Source of the DNA: Strigamia acuminata
Lineage: Eukaryota > Arthropoda > Chilopoda > Geophilomorpha > Linotaeniidae
Length of the DNA stretch: 64,000 bases
Assembly (NCBI GenBank): GCA_949358305.1
Contig: OX442322.1
Location: forward strand, 6,262,001 to 6,326,000
Direction: 5' to 3'
The notes under the pieces are model-generated. The model worked only from the letters and a program-made list of their open reading frames with translations, searched no databases and had not been told where the DNA came from. The translations under genes were made by a program, and so were the position numbers. Shown here in pieces: positions 42,030 to 53,500 of the stretch. The stretch's first letter is position 1. Every line of letters starts with the position of its first letter.

Positions 42030-42491
42030 ACGGTGCGTGTTTCTGTCTTAGCGCGCCAGGAGCGATGTTTGAGCTGCGGTCCAGTGCTATTACACATTGG
42101 CCCTGTGTTTACATGTGTACGACGAATACCCAATGTGATTAGCATGTCGTTGCATCAATGCAAACCATCGTTGACGGTGTTTGGTTTCGTGTACGATAGC
42201 GAGGAGTTGTCGTATCCCGCATTTGAGGATTTTCGGTGCTGATCCAAATACTGCGCCTTATTTGTACCTGTGTGATTTGTTCTATAGTCATTGTTTAGCT
42301 TATGTTTTGGAATCCTAAGATATTCATTCTGTAATCCACAGGGGATTTGTCCTGCTTTGTGTATGTGTGATGTCACACTTTTACTAGACTGCTAATAAAG
42401 TGGCAGCCATATTGTTTGCTGGTTTTAAGCCAATCTTAAATGATGGAGTCTGCTTTCCAAACACTCATCCAACTGCGATTAGAACTCAACA
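42030..42491 (+). repeat. Probable 5' LTR region of copia J
   Basis: Ends CTCAACA followed by GCAGAGGATGGTTTG, which matches the sequence after the D LTR (TGGTAGCAGAGGATGGTTTG) except for its first bases. An AATAAA lies near 42392. The start is not defined and may have been cut by BEL F. Confidence 0.45.
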
Positions 42492-43726
42492 GCAGAGGAT
42501 GGTTTGTCCAGTTGTGGTGAGTGTTTGCAACGTTTGAGAAACGTTTGCAAAGTTTTCCGACCATTTTTTGAAGCGCGGAGTTCGCCGCACAATCCGGCAG
42601 ACACGGAGCAGCGACGCGCTGCTGAAACGAGCGGTTTCCTTGTCCCTGCCAAGCAGAGAAGCTTCGCGGATCGTATACGCACTCGCGACGAGCGAGATTG
42701 CGGTTTCGAGACGGGATTCGGTGGAGAATTCGACGGATATCGGCGCGAACGAGACGGCGAAGCGTCGGACACGAGATTTGAGCGAAATTGGTTGGAATCG
42801 GCGTTGGAAAGGACACACAGGCCATAAGGACTTTTATCGTTTATTTGAGCATTCATTTGGCGGAATTATAAGCCTATTATTTCGAGAATCGAGTCGCGAT
42901 GTTTTCTGAGATGACGTCACTATCCAAGATGGCGGCGCCCACGGGAATCAGCGATTAGCAGCAGATTCGAGCTGTTACGTGCGAGAAACGTTCTCCGACT
43001 GTGGAATAAACATCGTGGGATCGTTTTACATCGTTTGGCAACGACGACGATCGTTTTCGGCAAGTTTTGATTGCGAATTATCGTCGCAACATCGATTTTC
43101 GACAGGCCGATCACGTTTGACGAACGTGACCAGCAGCGAAGCCGTGTTCTTGCACGACGAGTGCACACACGCATATTTCAACAGTGAAGAGCCGCAGTTC
43201 GGTGCCGGTAGCACGCCTGCGAAGCCACAGAAGCTTGTGGAACTGTTTTCAACGAGAATTCTCACGCCTGTGCGGACGAGCCAGCGTGAAAGGCACGTCA
43301 GCCCATGTTTGTGCATTTTTTGACGTAACGGCAACGTGGGATCGCTTCTTAACAGTGAAGACATCACTGAAGTCATCTTCACATCGTTTATTATTGTATA
43401 CGGGGTCGAAATTATTTTGTTAATAATATTAAGGTTTTTGTACCGGTGACTTAGTTTATTCTGCAGTCGCCCACGTACAGTCTTATTCCGGTCTGGGCTT
43501 GTCCGTGGTACAAGGTAGCCGTCCCTCGCCACCAGGTTGGCGGTCGGAAGCTATCAGGACGACCAGATTCGGGTCTCAATCTCTCTTAAAGAGATTCCCC
43601 CGGGTAGTACTGCATTTTCGCCTTCTCTTTTGTGGGAAAACTGTTTATTAGTGGTTGTGTTTAGTGCTACGGTGTTTTTGTGTTTAGAAACACAATTTGT
43701 GAAGTGTTTTTGATTTGCAAAGAGCA
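42492..43726 (+). other. Copia J leader
   Basis: About 1.2 kb between the presumed LTR end and the gag ATG, GC-richer than the surroundings. Several open frames cross it but none carries a domain. Confidence 0.45.
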
Positions 43727-45254
43727 ATGGCGTCCGAATGGCGAGAGGAAACAGTGAAACTGTTTGGGCATGACATTAAGCGCCTGGACGGCACAAATTA
43801 TGATACTTGGAAGGAGTATATGGAACTGATATTAGAGCAAGCTGGCGGTTGGGGTCACGTGACGGGCACCGAGACGATGCCGCCTTCAGGGTCGTCAGCG
43901 AAGGACATTCGCGACTTCAACGCAAGAGAGTCGAGCGCAAAGTCGACAATTTGTCTGGGTTGCAACGAACGGCAACTCCTGGTAGCTGTGTCCAAAAAGA
44001 CTGCGAAGGAGGTATGAGAGTGCCTCAAAACGGCTTACCAACCCACGACTCGTGCGCGCAAAGCGCGTTTGCGCAGGGAATTTCTGCAAATGAAACTGGA
44101 GGATCAAGAAGAGGTGGTCGTCTTCACCTCACGCGTCGACTGCAAAGTTGATGAATTGAAAAATGTCAAGATTGTTCGAACGGAAGAGGAAATTGCCTTC
44201 CAATACTTAGACTTTTTGTCATCAGACTACGAATCGTTGAAACAGACCTTGTATCACTGGGAAGATGTAGATTTAACATCTGCAAAGGTGAGGGACCGCC
44301 TTTTAAGTGAATACAACCGACTGTACGATCAGGGATCCACTTTTGGGTTAGGTAAAAGCAGTGACCACGGTTCAGACACCGGAGCTTTTGCGACAAGAAA
44401 CCCGCCATGGCTTAAGAAGTCATCTACACCTTTTAAAATGGGAGTCTGTTTCAACTGTGGCGGGGAGGGCCACTTTTCACAAGACTGTCCGTCAGCACGG
44501 AAAACGGAATTTGGCAACAAGCAAACTACACAAGGAACTGGTGCACAAGCGGCCAGGACGTCAAAGGGACGCGGACGTGGTCGTGGACCACAGGGCAAAA
44601 AAGCCCACACGAGTGCACAGGAATCTGAACACGACACGTTGGTTTCGGAAGTGATTTCGGCGGACAATGCCGGACAGAGTCCAAAAGTTTCCCTTGTGTC
44701 CGGTGGTCCAATAGACACGGACCACTTCACGTTCAAGAGAGAGTGGTTAAGCGATTTCAAGCCATTAGTGGGCGCAACAGTCCAAATGGGTGAAGGAAGT
44801 TCTCGCATAGAGGAGGTCGGCACTGTGAATTTCGTGGCAACTTTTGGTCGACGAACCAAGAAGATTACAATGCAAAACGTATTATTTACTCCGAACTTCC
44901 GCAAGAATCTTACCTCGTTGGGTAGGGCCGACGAGTCCGGATTGACCACCGTCGTGAAGAGCGGAAAAATGAACATTTATCGGAACAAAGCATCGGAACC
45001 AACTTTAACAGCAGTTCGCCTCAACAACAGAATGTATAAATTAGATTGTCAGATCGAGGCTCAAACTGTAAGTGTGAGTGCATCTGCTACGCCTAGCGAT
45101 GCAATCACATTAGAGCTGGTACCAACTATTGTAAAACAACCACTAACACAACTTAGTTTTAGTAGCATACTAAAGGCCAGCAATGGCGGAGGCATAGGGC
45201 CGAGTACGGATGAACGTATCGACACGTCATTTCCTTACAGATCTCTCGTAGGAT
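43727..45254 (+). pseudogene. Copia J gag and protease region, internally deleted
   Basis: Start at the ATG 43727 (MASEWREE). One frame, broken by TGA at 44015-44017 where the context KEV-stop-ECLKTAY indicates Trp (TGG to TGA). Gag matches the A style (RLDGTNYDTWKEYM), and the CCHC knuckle is CFNCGGEGHFSQDC. The protease region follows, but the active-site loop is damaged: the expected D-T/S-G-A before DHFTFKREWL reads IDTDH. After the QNVLFTPNFRKNL block the frame jumps to SFPYRSLVG, a block near the end of RT, so integrase and most of RT are deleted. Gypsy I then interrupts it. Confidence 0.88.
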
Positions 45255-45609
45255 TGTGATGATTACAAATCCGTATTTATCAATGTTCACAATAGATGGC
45301 GCTGTTTACCAAACGCGCGTAATTCAAACTCGATAAAACTAAAAAAAAGTGTGATAAATAATTATTTAGACACGGTGAATAAAATATAACTATTTTATTC
45401 GACATAAATTAAGTATTATTTACTTGACAAGTTGATTCTATCGAATCAATATTCACATTACTTACCTGTCGAAGGGAACCAACTGGACCCTTCCGGACCC
45501 CAACTGGGCCCATCTGGACATAGTCATATATTAGGTCCGGACTAGTGACCCACGAATCCGCCGATTCGTACGCTGATTGGCTGTCGCCAATCTAGTAGTT
45601 CTACAGAAC

Positions 45610-45617
45610 TATATAAG
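45610..45617 (+). promoter_or_regulatory. TATA box in the I LTR
   Basis: TATATAAG, followed about 25 bp later by a pyrimidine-rich initiator-like stretch (CTCACTCTCTC). Likely the element promoter. Confidence 0.6.
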
Positions 45618-46164
45618 CTCCAGTTTCTCACTCTCTCATCCCCCTGGCTTGATAACTGAACTTGTATATTGTCTGTAGTTGAATTGTTATCGTTTGATTT
45701 CATTATTCTCTATCGACACATCAGGCCACCTCAGTTCTCCACAATTAGTATTCATTACTATTTTGTTATTACTGTTGTAGGGCATTTTCGGGAAGACCAA
45801 CCCGGTAATAGACATGCGTTCGCATGAAATGGTCCCGTAACGTTAGCCAGCTGTTCTACGGGACAGTAGGACTTCGTACGGTGGCTTAATATAACGGTCG
45901 TATACAGTACGACCTTGCTAAATGAAAGTAGGTCCCTCAGCTAACTGGCCACAGTCCGCTGCAGGATGGTTGTTGTAAACAGCCCACGCAGGTTCCCGTC
46001 TTTCTACGATTGGTCCTTCCGCTCGTTAAAAGTCGGTAAAGGCCTAATGCACAGGTAACACGCCGGGTTGGTAGCCCGTGAGTAATATTTTCAGATGTTG
46101 CGATAAATAACTACCTGGATAATGGTAATCCAACGGCAGTGGCCGATTAATATTTTACCCGGTG

Positions 46165-46541
46165 CTCGATCATTGGATCCCGCCATCGTAAGGCATGCTG
46201 GCGGATGGAGGAGTCAAATCCTCCCGCGATGGTTCTCTCGACCGTCGTGACGGTCCCCGCCCCATCGTACCCTCCGGGTTAGTAACCCGCGAATGATATA
46301 TAAAATATATCGTGTTAAACAAATTACTCGGGCATTGGTAATCCTGTATTGGCAATATCTTTTAAACCCGGTAAGTCCATAGAAATGTTTACCTGGTGGT
46401 TGGTACCACCGATAGCGAGTTAAAGCACACAATTAAATACTCGGCGCCTGATCACGAGATCTTGTCGTCGTAAGGCATGCTGGCGGATGGAGTCTCAACA
46501 ACTCCCGCGACGTTCTCTCAATTGTCGTGACGGTCCCCGCC
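46165..46541 (+). repeat. Tandem diverged repeat inside the I LTR
   Basis: Two units about 279 bp apart. 46165-46262 and 46444-46541 share TAAGGCATGCTGGCGGATGG and GTCGTGACGGTCCCCGCCC. Weaker matches precede each unit (GTAGCCCGTGAGTAAT and GTAACCCGCGAATGAT). Confidence 0.8.
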
Positions 46542-46819
46542 CAATTAATATTTATACAACAATTCATTTGTTGTATTCCACTAATTACTTTACTTTTATT
46601 CATTTGGAACATGGAATATTCTGCTGAATATTCCTACTTATGCGAAGGACTCTTCGCACTATTAGATACTCGAGCTGCGGACCAAATACGTCTCCGTAGC
46701 GATATTTGTGACGATGCCGCAAGTCAGCCGTATCCCTCTGGCTTCGCCCGGATCCTCAACCAGTTGATGCCGCCCGTTTACACGCGTCAAGAACCCATCT
46801 TTTGTTGTTAGTATTTAGT

Positions 46820-46825
46820 AATAAA
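46820..46825 (+). terminator. Polyadenylation signal in the I LTR
   Basis: AATAAA about 180 bp before the LTR end. Confidence 0.45.
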
Positions 46826-47004
46826 TATGTCATGTCACACTAAAAACTGTAAGTTATTTCTACTTGTCCACATATTCATGTTTATAAAGACTTCCGTAGC
46901 TTATCCCGGTTAGGTTGTTGCTAAACTTAGCAACGTCTTGTATAAACCGAATTATCTATCTCAAAAGAACTAATAAATTAGCCCAAAAGTAGAATCGTCA
47001 CAAG

Positions 47005-47022
47005 TGGAGGTTCTACCGAGAT
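47005..47022 (+). promoter_or_regulatory. Primer binding site 1 of I (tRNA-Gln)
   Basis: TGGAGGTTCTACCGAGAT, two bases after the LTR. From memory of animal tRNA-Gln 3' ends (CTCGGTRGAACCTCCA) it pairs over 18 bases with at most one mismatch. Confidence 0.7.
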
Positions 47023-47189
47023 AGGCTGCCTAAATTTAAAATAAATTTTGAAGTTTTTCGTGTGTTTATGAGAATTCGGAAATGTGCTTACGGTGATAAA
47101 ATTTCAAATGAAATTTTTTTGTGTGACAGAACCCATGTTTTGTTTAATGTTTTTCTTCTTTTGTTGAATCTCGTTAGAACCGTCACAAG

Positions 47190-47207
47190 TGGAGGTTCTA
47201 CCGAGAT
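47190..47207 (+). repeat. Second copy of the primer site and LTR edge in I
   Basis: The 18-base site recurs 185 bp downstream inside a duplicated block (about 46991-47050 and 47176-47235) that includes the LTR end CGTCACAAG and the following GATAGGCTGCC. Confidence 0.85.
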
Positions 47208-47235
47208 AGGCTGCCAAATTTTAAATAAAATTTGA

Positions 47236-48312
47236 AGTTTTGCATGTCTATGATGAATTCGAGTAGTGTAACGTTTATGGTGATTTTTGTGTGAAAAATA
47301 AATTTCGTTTGAGATTTATAAGTGTTTAATATATTTTATTTTTGTCTTAAATTTTGTTGAAAAGATAATAAGTGTAACTCACTTTGTTCTTTATTCTCCG
47401 CCGTGGAAATTATACGTTTTAACAAAATAATAATTTCTACCGCGTGGTCAGGCCTAAAGGCCCAACCCCGAGAATGGGAGTCTTGCCCGAACTTGTTGAA
47501 GTTGGTTCCGCCCGGGTAACGTCATTTTGTCATCGACAATCGGACAAAACCACGCGGTCGGGCCTAATTTTGAAAAGTTCGACTTTGACGGAATTCTTAA
47601 AGAATTCTATCAATTTTGACAATCGCTTTATTTTTGGAATGTTTTAAATAAGTAATTTTGCTTGAGACTTCAAGTTAAACCTAAATTTATTTGTCTAAAT
47701 AAATAAAAAAGAAAATTGACATTTTCGAAGGAATTAAAATTTATATTTTATTTCAAAATGGTTTACCTTATATTACAGACTTGATCTACATTAAAATGTT
47801 GGTTGAAAATCGTGATCTCAAGCCCTTGAAATTGAATTTTATGAATGGAATACCATTCGGATTGCAGCGAAAAAGGATTCTCGCTGTGGTGTTGCCTAGC
47901 AACCCGGGTTGTGCAGAAAAGCCGTCGATTCAAACGAATCGGCGCGTCTTTTGAAATTACGAGTTTTAAAACTTTAAAAATTCCATAAAGGTGATCATTC
48001 ATTTTTATTAAATAAATTTGATAATATTTTAGAGTACTTTGAAAAGTATTCATATTGTTTGTGACTACGTCATAACACTGGAATCTGTCAAGATTACGGT
48101 TCCACGAACTTGGTGATTTCCACCAATCTCGGACGAGATTGGACTCTCGCGAGACTAGCATTGATACTTGACAAATCAGAGGGGTGTATTGAAGTACCCA
48201 TACTTCCTTTCGAACTAGTGTGACCACTGCTTCGTTTGCGATCCTCCTGAACGTTTGCAACTTCATCGTTATCTCTCAGACTTAGGAAATTTTCTTAGTT
48301 TTAAGTTTAGTT
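47236..48312 (+). other. Gypsy I leader
   Basis: Non-coding leader of about 1.1 kb. It holds a duplicated GGTCAGGCCTAA / GGTCGGGCCTAA motif (near 47446 and 47557) with CCACGCGG. Minus-strand open frames here show no domain. Confidence 0.5.
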
Positions 48313-50562
48313 ATGACTAATAACCAGCATCACATGAACACCCGTGGTAAGGAAAGAACTTGTTTGACCGGTGGAATGAATCTATCCGGGTTTGTACCTG
48401 TTTCTACTGGAATGGAAGAAGTGGGAAACCACGCGGTCCACAATGGCGTTTCAAATGAAACAGCCGGACCATCTGGTGAAAATAGGATTCCACGTGAACC
48501 CACTCCGCCTGGAGAAGAGGAATGCATTCCTGAAGGTTCTCATTTAGGCCGAGGCGGTCTATTATTTTGTCAGGATCACGGTTTGAACCCAAACCAATTT
48601 AGATCTTTGACCGAAGTATTAGATTTCGTGCACGCACGTCGTGCTACGTCGGAGCATCCTAATTCCCCAACCAGCCAAAGATTAAATAATTTTAGTCCCA
48701 CTCCTTCGACGCCTATTTCTAGATATAGAAATAAAAATGCACAACCTCCTCGTCAAGATCAGTCGAATTTGACACCAGGAGATTTTAATCGTGCTTTCCA
48801 ACAACGATTACGAGCGAATAACTTCGCTCGCAACCAACAAAGAGGATTTACAAATCCAGAGAACTTTGAGAATACGTTCAACAGAGCGAATTTGGGTCCG
48901 CCTAATATGGCCAACCCTAATCCAAGTTTTCCAAACGGGTCAAATAGTTGTCCGAATCTCGCTGGAAATTTGAACCCAAATTTAGGTGCGACAAGAGGTC
49001 CAAACCGCCGTTTTGACCCAAATTCTAGATTTGCAAACAATTCTAGTCCAGCACCTAACATGCAAAGGGGTCACCCAGTTCCTCCGAACTTGAATAACCC
49101 AGTTGATATGAATGATTTAAATAATCCTTCTAATCCGGAGACGCAAGGAGAATCCAATAATTATTTGAATCACGGTACACCAAGCAATTCGAACAATCGT
49201 CCGAATTTTGGTGGCCCAGGAAGCTCGAACAACCGTCCGAACTTTAACAATCGGAGTAATTCTCATAATCATTCGAATTATGGGAACCAAGGTAATTCGA
49301 ATAACCATTCGAATTTTGGTAACCACAGTAGACCAAATCAAGGAGGGTCGAATAATTTCAACCCCAACAATGGTGGCTCAAGTCAAAATAACTCGAGTCA
49401 ATCAAACACTGGTGGATCGTCGAATGACCATTCACGTCCTCCAAGCAGCTTTGGAATGACGGCTGATGACCTCGCGTCAATTGCCACAACCATGCATAAA
49501 TTAATGCAGGCTGGAAAAAGTTCTGCCATTGTCCCTCAAACTAACAGTTTGAAGCCCCCAGATATTCCTGTATTCTCCGGAAAAGCAGAAGAAAGCGAAC
49601 GCTTTCTCACCATTGTAAAAAATGTCGCTTTCCTGCGAAACATGTCACTCGATGACATGCTTGTTAAAGGCGTTGCTGGTTATCTAACCGAGCAAGCACA
49701 TGGTTGGTTCCATGAAAGGAGAGGAGATTTCATATCTTGGGAAGTATTTGAACAGGCGTTCAAAGAAAGGTTTGTAGCCACTCGACAAGAGCGGACGAAT
49801 CAATTAACGAAATTAAGACAACTGGAAACAGAAAGTCTTTACGACTTTATGCACAAATATTACCAGTTATGGATATTGCAAGACAGTCTTGATGCAAAAG
49901 GGGCTGGATGTCTTTTTATCGGGAGTGTAACTCCTGCTAACGATTTGCTTTTGCATACGCAAGGCATAGCGGATTTACCTCTGACAGAGATTTATACCGT
50001 TATAACGAAAAATAAAGGTCTGTACAGTCGTACAGCTAATGGAGTAAAGGAAAATAATTCCAATCCAGTTGTTTTCCCACCTCGGAAAACAGACACTCGT
50101 CCTCAGTTGAAGACAAATGCTAAATCCTTAACTTTGGATTCACAAGAACAACTTAATATTTGTGATGAAGAGTTACCTGAGGAGTGTGAGGCCGTTTATT
50201 TAATAAATGGAGTAGTAGATCAGACCAGACGTGGTCAAATAGTCTGTTATAACTGTAAACAGCCCGGACATGTGCGTCGGGAATGTACAAATCCAAAGCC
50301 ACGCACAAATTTCAACTCTGAAGAGTTACAAAAACGTGGTACTCCGGATTCCCCGACTGTGGATCCGACTTCTAAACAACCTAATAATAGGTGGATAACT
50401 CAAGAAGTGTTGGATGCAACACTAGATGCTAAACTTGATGCGAAATTAAATACTTTTGAAACTAAGTTACAAACTTCGCTGACCAACTCGTTGGCAGAAA
50501 TGGTCAAAACTTTGATCAAGCCCGAATCGACAGATTCAAGTGCTACTAGTTCAAAAAACTAG
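48313..50562 (+). CDS. Gypsy I Gag
   Basis: 749 codons from the ATG (MTNNQHHMNTRG) to TAG 50560-50562. Residues from about 130 to 380 are very rich in Asn, Ser, Pro and Gly with repeats of the NSNNRPNFG type, a low-complexity, prion-like region. A retrotransposon gag core follows (DIPVFSGKAEESERFLTIVKN, GYLTEQAHGWFHERRGDFISWEVFEQAFKERF split across the region), then one CCHC knuckle (CYNCKQPGHVRREC, near 650) and a C-terminal segment with a heptad-like LDAKLDAKL pattern. The frame is intact. Confidence 0.93.
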   Translation: MTNNQHHMNTRGKERTCLTGGMNLSGFVPVSTGMEEVGNHAVHNGVSNETAGPSGENRIPREPTPPGEEECIPEGSHLGRGGLLFCQDHGLNPNQFRSLTEVLDFVHARRATSEHPNSPTSQRLNNFSPTPSTPISRYRNKNAQPPRQDQSNLTPGDFNRAFQQRLRANNFARNQQRGFTNPENFENTFNRANLGPPNMANPNPSFPNGSNSCPNLAGNLNPNLGATRGPNRRFDPNSRFANNSSPAPNMQRGHPVPPNLNNPVDMNDLNNPSNPETQGESNNYLNHGTPSNSNNRPNFGGPGSSNNRPNFNNRSNSHNHSNYGNQGNSNNHSNFGNHSRPNQGGSNNFNPNNGGSSQNNSSQSNTGGSSNDHSRPPSSFGMTADDLASIATTMHKLMQAGKSSAIVPQTNSLKPPDIPVFSGKAEESERFLTIVKNVAFLRNMSLDDMLVKGVAGYLTEQAHGWFHERRGDFISWEVFEQAFKERFVATRQERTNQLTKLRQLETESLYDFMHKYYQLWILQDSLDAKGAGCLFIGSVTPANDLLLHTQGIADLPLTEIYTVITKNKGLYSRTANGVKENNSNPVVFPPRKTDTRPQLKTNAKSLTLDSQEQLNICDEELPEECEAVYLINGVVDQTRRGQIVCYNCKQPGHVRRECTNPKPRTNFNSEELQKRGTPDSPTVDPTSKQPNNRWITQEVLDATLDAKLDAKLNTFETKLQTSLTNSLAEMVKTLIKPESTDSSATSSKN
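50553..50559 (+). promoter_or_regulatory. Minus-1 frameshift slippery site of I (AAAAAAC)
   Basis: A AAA AAC in gag phase ends exactly at the UAG stop (50560-50562). A minus-1 slip enters the pol frame, which is open and has no ATG before 50628. Same design as G and H but with a different heptamer. Confidence 0.9.
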
Positions 50563-53500
50563 ATCCGGGGGACGAAGGTTTATTCCATCCCCCAGAAGTG
50601 GCTAATGCTACGTCGGAATCTTTATTTATGGATGTAGACACAACTTGTCTTGAAGTAGCCACTAGTCATAGTGGCGGAGTAGAGGAAAATCTGCAAGAAA
50701 TGACAGAACAATTAAAAAATCTGACATTGTTTCCCCACAAGTGTTACACGAAGAAATTCTGTAGACTTCGCCGACTCAACAGAGTCATAGGCGGCAATAA
50801 CTTGCACAATATTACTTTAGGTAATAATAAAGATGATCCTCGAATGAAGATCACAATTGGTGGGCTCACCTACAACGCGCTCATGGATACAGGAGCATCT
50901 CAATGCTACATTGGAGAACAGCTTTTGTCTGAAACTCAGGCTCTGCCGGAATTTTTGCAAGAGGCTCCCAGAAACATGTTGGTTAACGCTGTAGGCGTAG
51001 CACACAAGCCTGTCGGACAAATAACTTTGTGCGTGCAATGGGCTGATGAATTTACACCAATGAATTTCATCGTTTTGGCAAAACAAGTTTGTGGCTTGAT
51101 ACTTGGTCACAATTTCATGCGCAGACAGAAAATTAGTCCGCATCCACATTTACAAGAGTTCTCTTGTGCAGATAAACCTAATTGGTCCGCTCCTTATGAA
51201 TCGGAAGAAGCCAATTTGGCCCTCGCCCCGTTAAATCGAATTACTTTCGATTATTTAGGACTGTCGTCCACTCTCAACTCAATTGAGTTAACAGACACTC
51301 CTGTGTTGACTTGGGATGAAAAATTAGTTGAGGAGAGCGACTGCACTCCAGAACAAAGACTAGCACTTCGCGAAGTGGTTAACTCGATACCGAATGTATT
51401 TCGTGATCAAGTTGGGTGCACCAACGTGACCCAACATCGTATTAAGTTCAAAGAAGGGCATTCATTGCCCAAAATGCAGTATAGAATGTATAACCCGGCC
51501 AAGAGAGCCATTATGACCAAACTAGCTGCAGAATTGGAACAGGATGGACTCATTGAAAAGGCCAAAGGGCCCTTCATAAGTCATCCCGTCATTGTTGCAA
51601 AGCCTGACGGCTCGTATAGGATGTGCATCGACTACCGGTGGCTGAATGCCATCACCGAAGTCGAAGTAATACAAATGCCAAGTATTGACCTTTTATTGCA
51701 TAATACTGGTCCGGCAAAGTATTTTACGTCCATTGACCTTGTCAAAGGTTACTATCAGGTCGAAATGTGTAAGGAAGATCGTCCAAAAACGGCGTTTTAT
51801 ACGCCAAACGGCCCTTATCAATTTGTGAGAATGCCGTTCGGCCTTTGCAATGCGCCTTGTACTTTCCAGCGTCTGATGGAAGGCATTTTAGGCTCAGCTT
51901 TACAGGACTACGCGTTAGTCTATTTGGATGACGTAATTGTATATTCAGATAATTGGGATGATCATCTCAAACACGTTCGAGATGTTCTAGAAAAGCTTAA
52001 CCAAGCCAACATGACAATAAATAAAGCGAAATCTCGTTTTGGGCGTACAGAATTAAAATTCTTGGGCCACTGGATTAAACCCGAAGGTCTCTTCGGTGAT
52101 CCCGATAAAATATCGGCGATTATGAAATTTCCCACCCCCACGTGTGCTAAAGACATTCAGCGCTTTCACGGCATGACTAACTTCTTCAAGAAGTTTGTTC
52201 CAAATCACGGAACTATTGCCGCACCATACACACGTATGATGAATGAGAAAACTCCATTTGAATGGAGAGATGAGCAGACAGAAGCTTTTAATAAAATTAA
52301 AGAGCTACTTTGTGGTGACAATTGTCTACACAAACCAGATATGACTTTGCCATTTGTTGTCATGACTGACGCTTCACATGAAGGCTTAGGAGCTGTCTTT
52401 TGCCAAGACGTCAATATATTCGATGAAAAGAAGCAGAAAAACATTTCTGTACCCAGACCCGTTGCTTACGCAAGCAGAGTTTTACGTGGAGCGGAGAAGC
52501 GTTATACAACGCCCGAACTTGAATGTCTCGCAGTTGTGTGGGCTATTGATCGATTTAAACCATATCTCGAATATGGTACATTCACTTTAGAGTCAGATGC
52601 AGAAGCACTGAAATGGTTGATGCGAACGCCTGAACCATCTGGGAAATTTGGCCGATGGGCCTTAAGAATCCAATGTGGAAATTTTAAAATTGTTTTTCGA
52701 AAAGGTGCTGCTAATCAAGTTGCAGATGCACTTTCTAGAGCCCCACTAACAGAGGAAGACATTCCTCTTCGAGATCATGTGGAACCTGTCGAAATTAAAC
52801 AATATTGGCCTGAATGGGACGGAAATCCTTCTGTTTCCTTAAATCGTGCCCCAGAAAAACGAGAATTTTTGGCTAGTATGCGTTCCTATTTTTCAGAAAA
52901 TTCTAAAGAATGTTCTGAAGAAAGGGAGGGGGAGGAAGTACAAGAAACTTTGTACAGTGCATTGACTGAAGTACTTAAAGAAGTCCCCCCTACAAGGAGA
53001 GAAATAATAGATGCTCAGTTACTAGATAATGAATGCAAACGCATTCGAGAATATTTATTGAATGACAAGGTTGTTGGGATACCACAATCTGAAATAAAAG
53101 AATGGAAAAACAAAGTCAAAAACTATTGTTTAGACAAAAAAGAAGTTGATGGTGATCAAATAATCATCTATTTTAACCCTTCGTTCGAAGAGGAATTAAA
53201 CGATTCGGGAAATGGCTTTAAAGCCGTTGTACCCAGTGCACTCGTAAAACGAGTACTCTTCGCTTGTCATGGCCACCCCCTAAGCGGTCACGCTGGGATG
53301 AGTAAGACGTTGGAGAAAACACGTTTAATATATTTCTGGCCGGGTATGAGTAGAAGTGTCAGGAACTACGTTAAAAGCTGCACGCACTGCGCTCAGTACA
53401 AGCCTATTCAACAGAAAAGGCACGCAGCTCCTTACACGCCCCACAACATGACCAATCCTTGGGAATGTATCAACATGGACTTGATGGGCCCGAAACCCGC

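Larger units (their letters stand above)
45255..47002 (+). repeat. 5' LTR of gypsy I
   Basis: The start TGTGATGATTAC and end GAATCGTCACA form an imperfect inverted pair; the right end lies two bases before a primer site. It holds a TATA box and an AATAAA. The length of about 1.75 kb is large for gypsy. Without the 3' LTR the left edge rests on the TG end and on the break in copia J. Confidence 0.7.

Noticed and set aside
42436-43532. Several overlapping open frames around the copia J leader
   Set aside because: GC-rich leader; frames on both strands overlap, with no domains or consistent starts.
46165-46541. tRNA or small structured RNA gene in the I LTR repeat
   Set aside because: No cloverleaf or A/B box pattern found; the unit is a simple tandem duplication inside the LTR.
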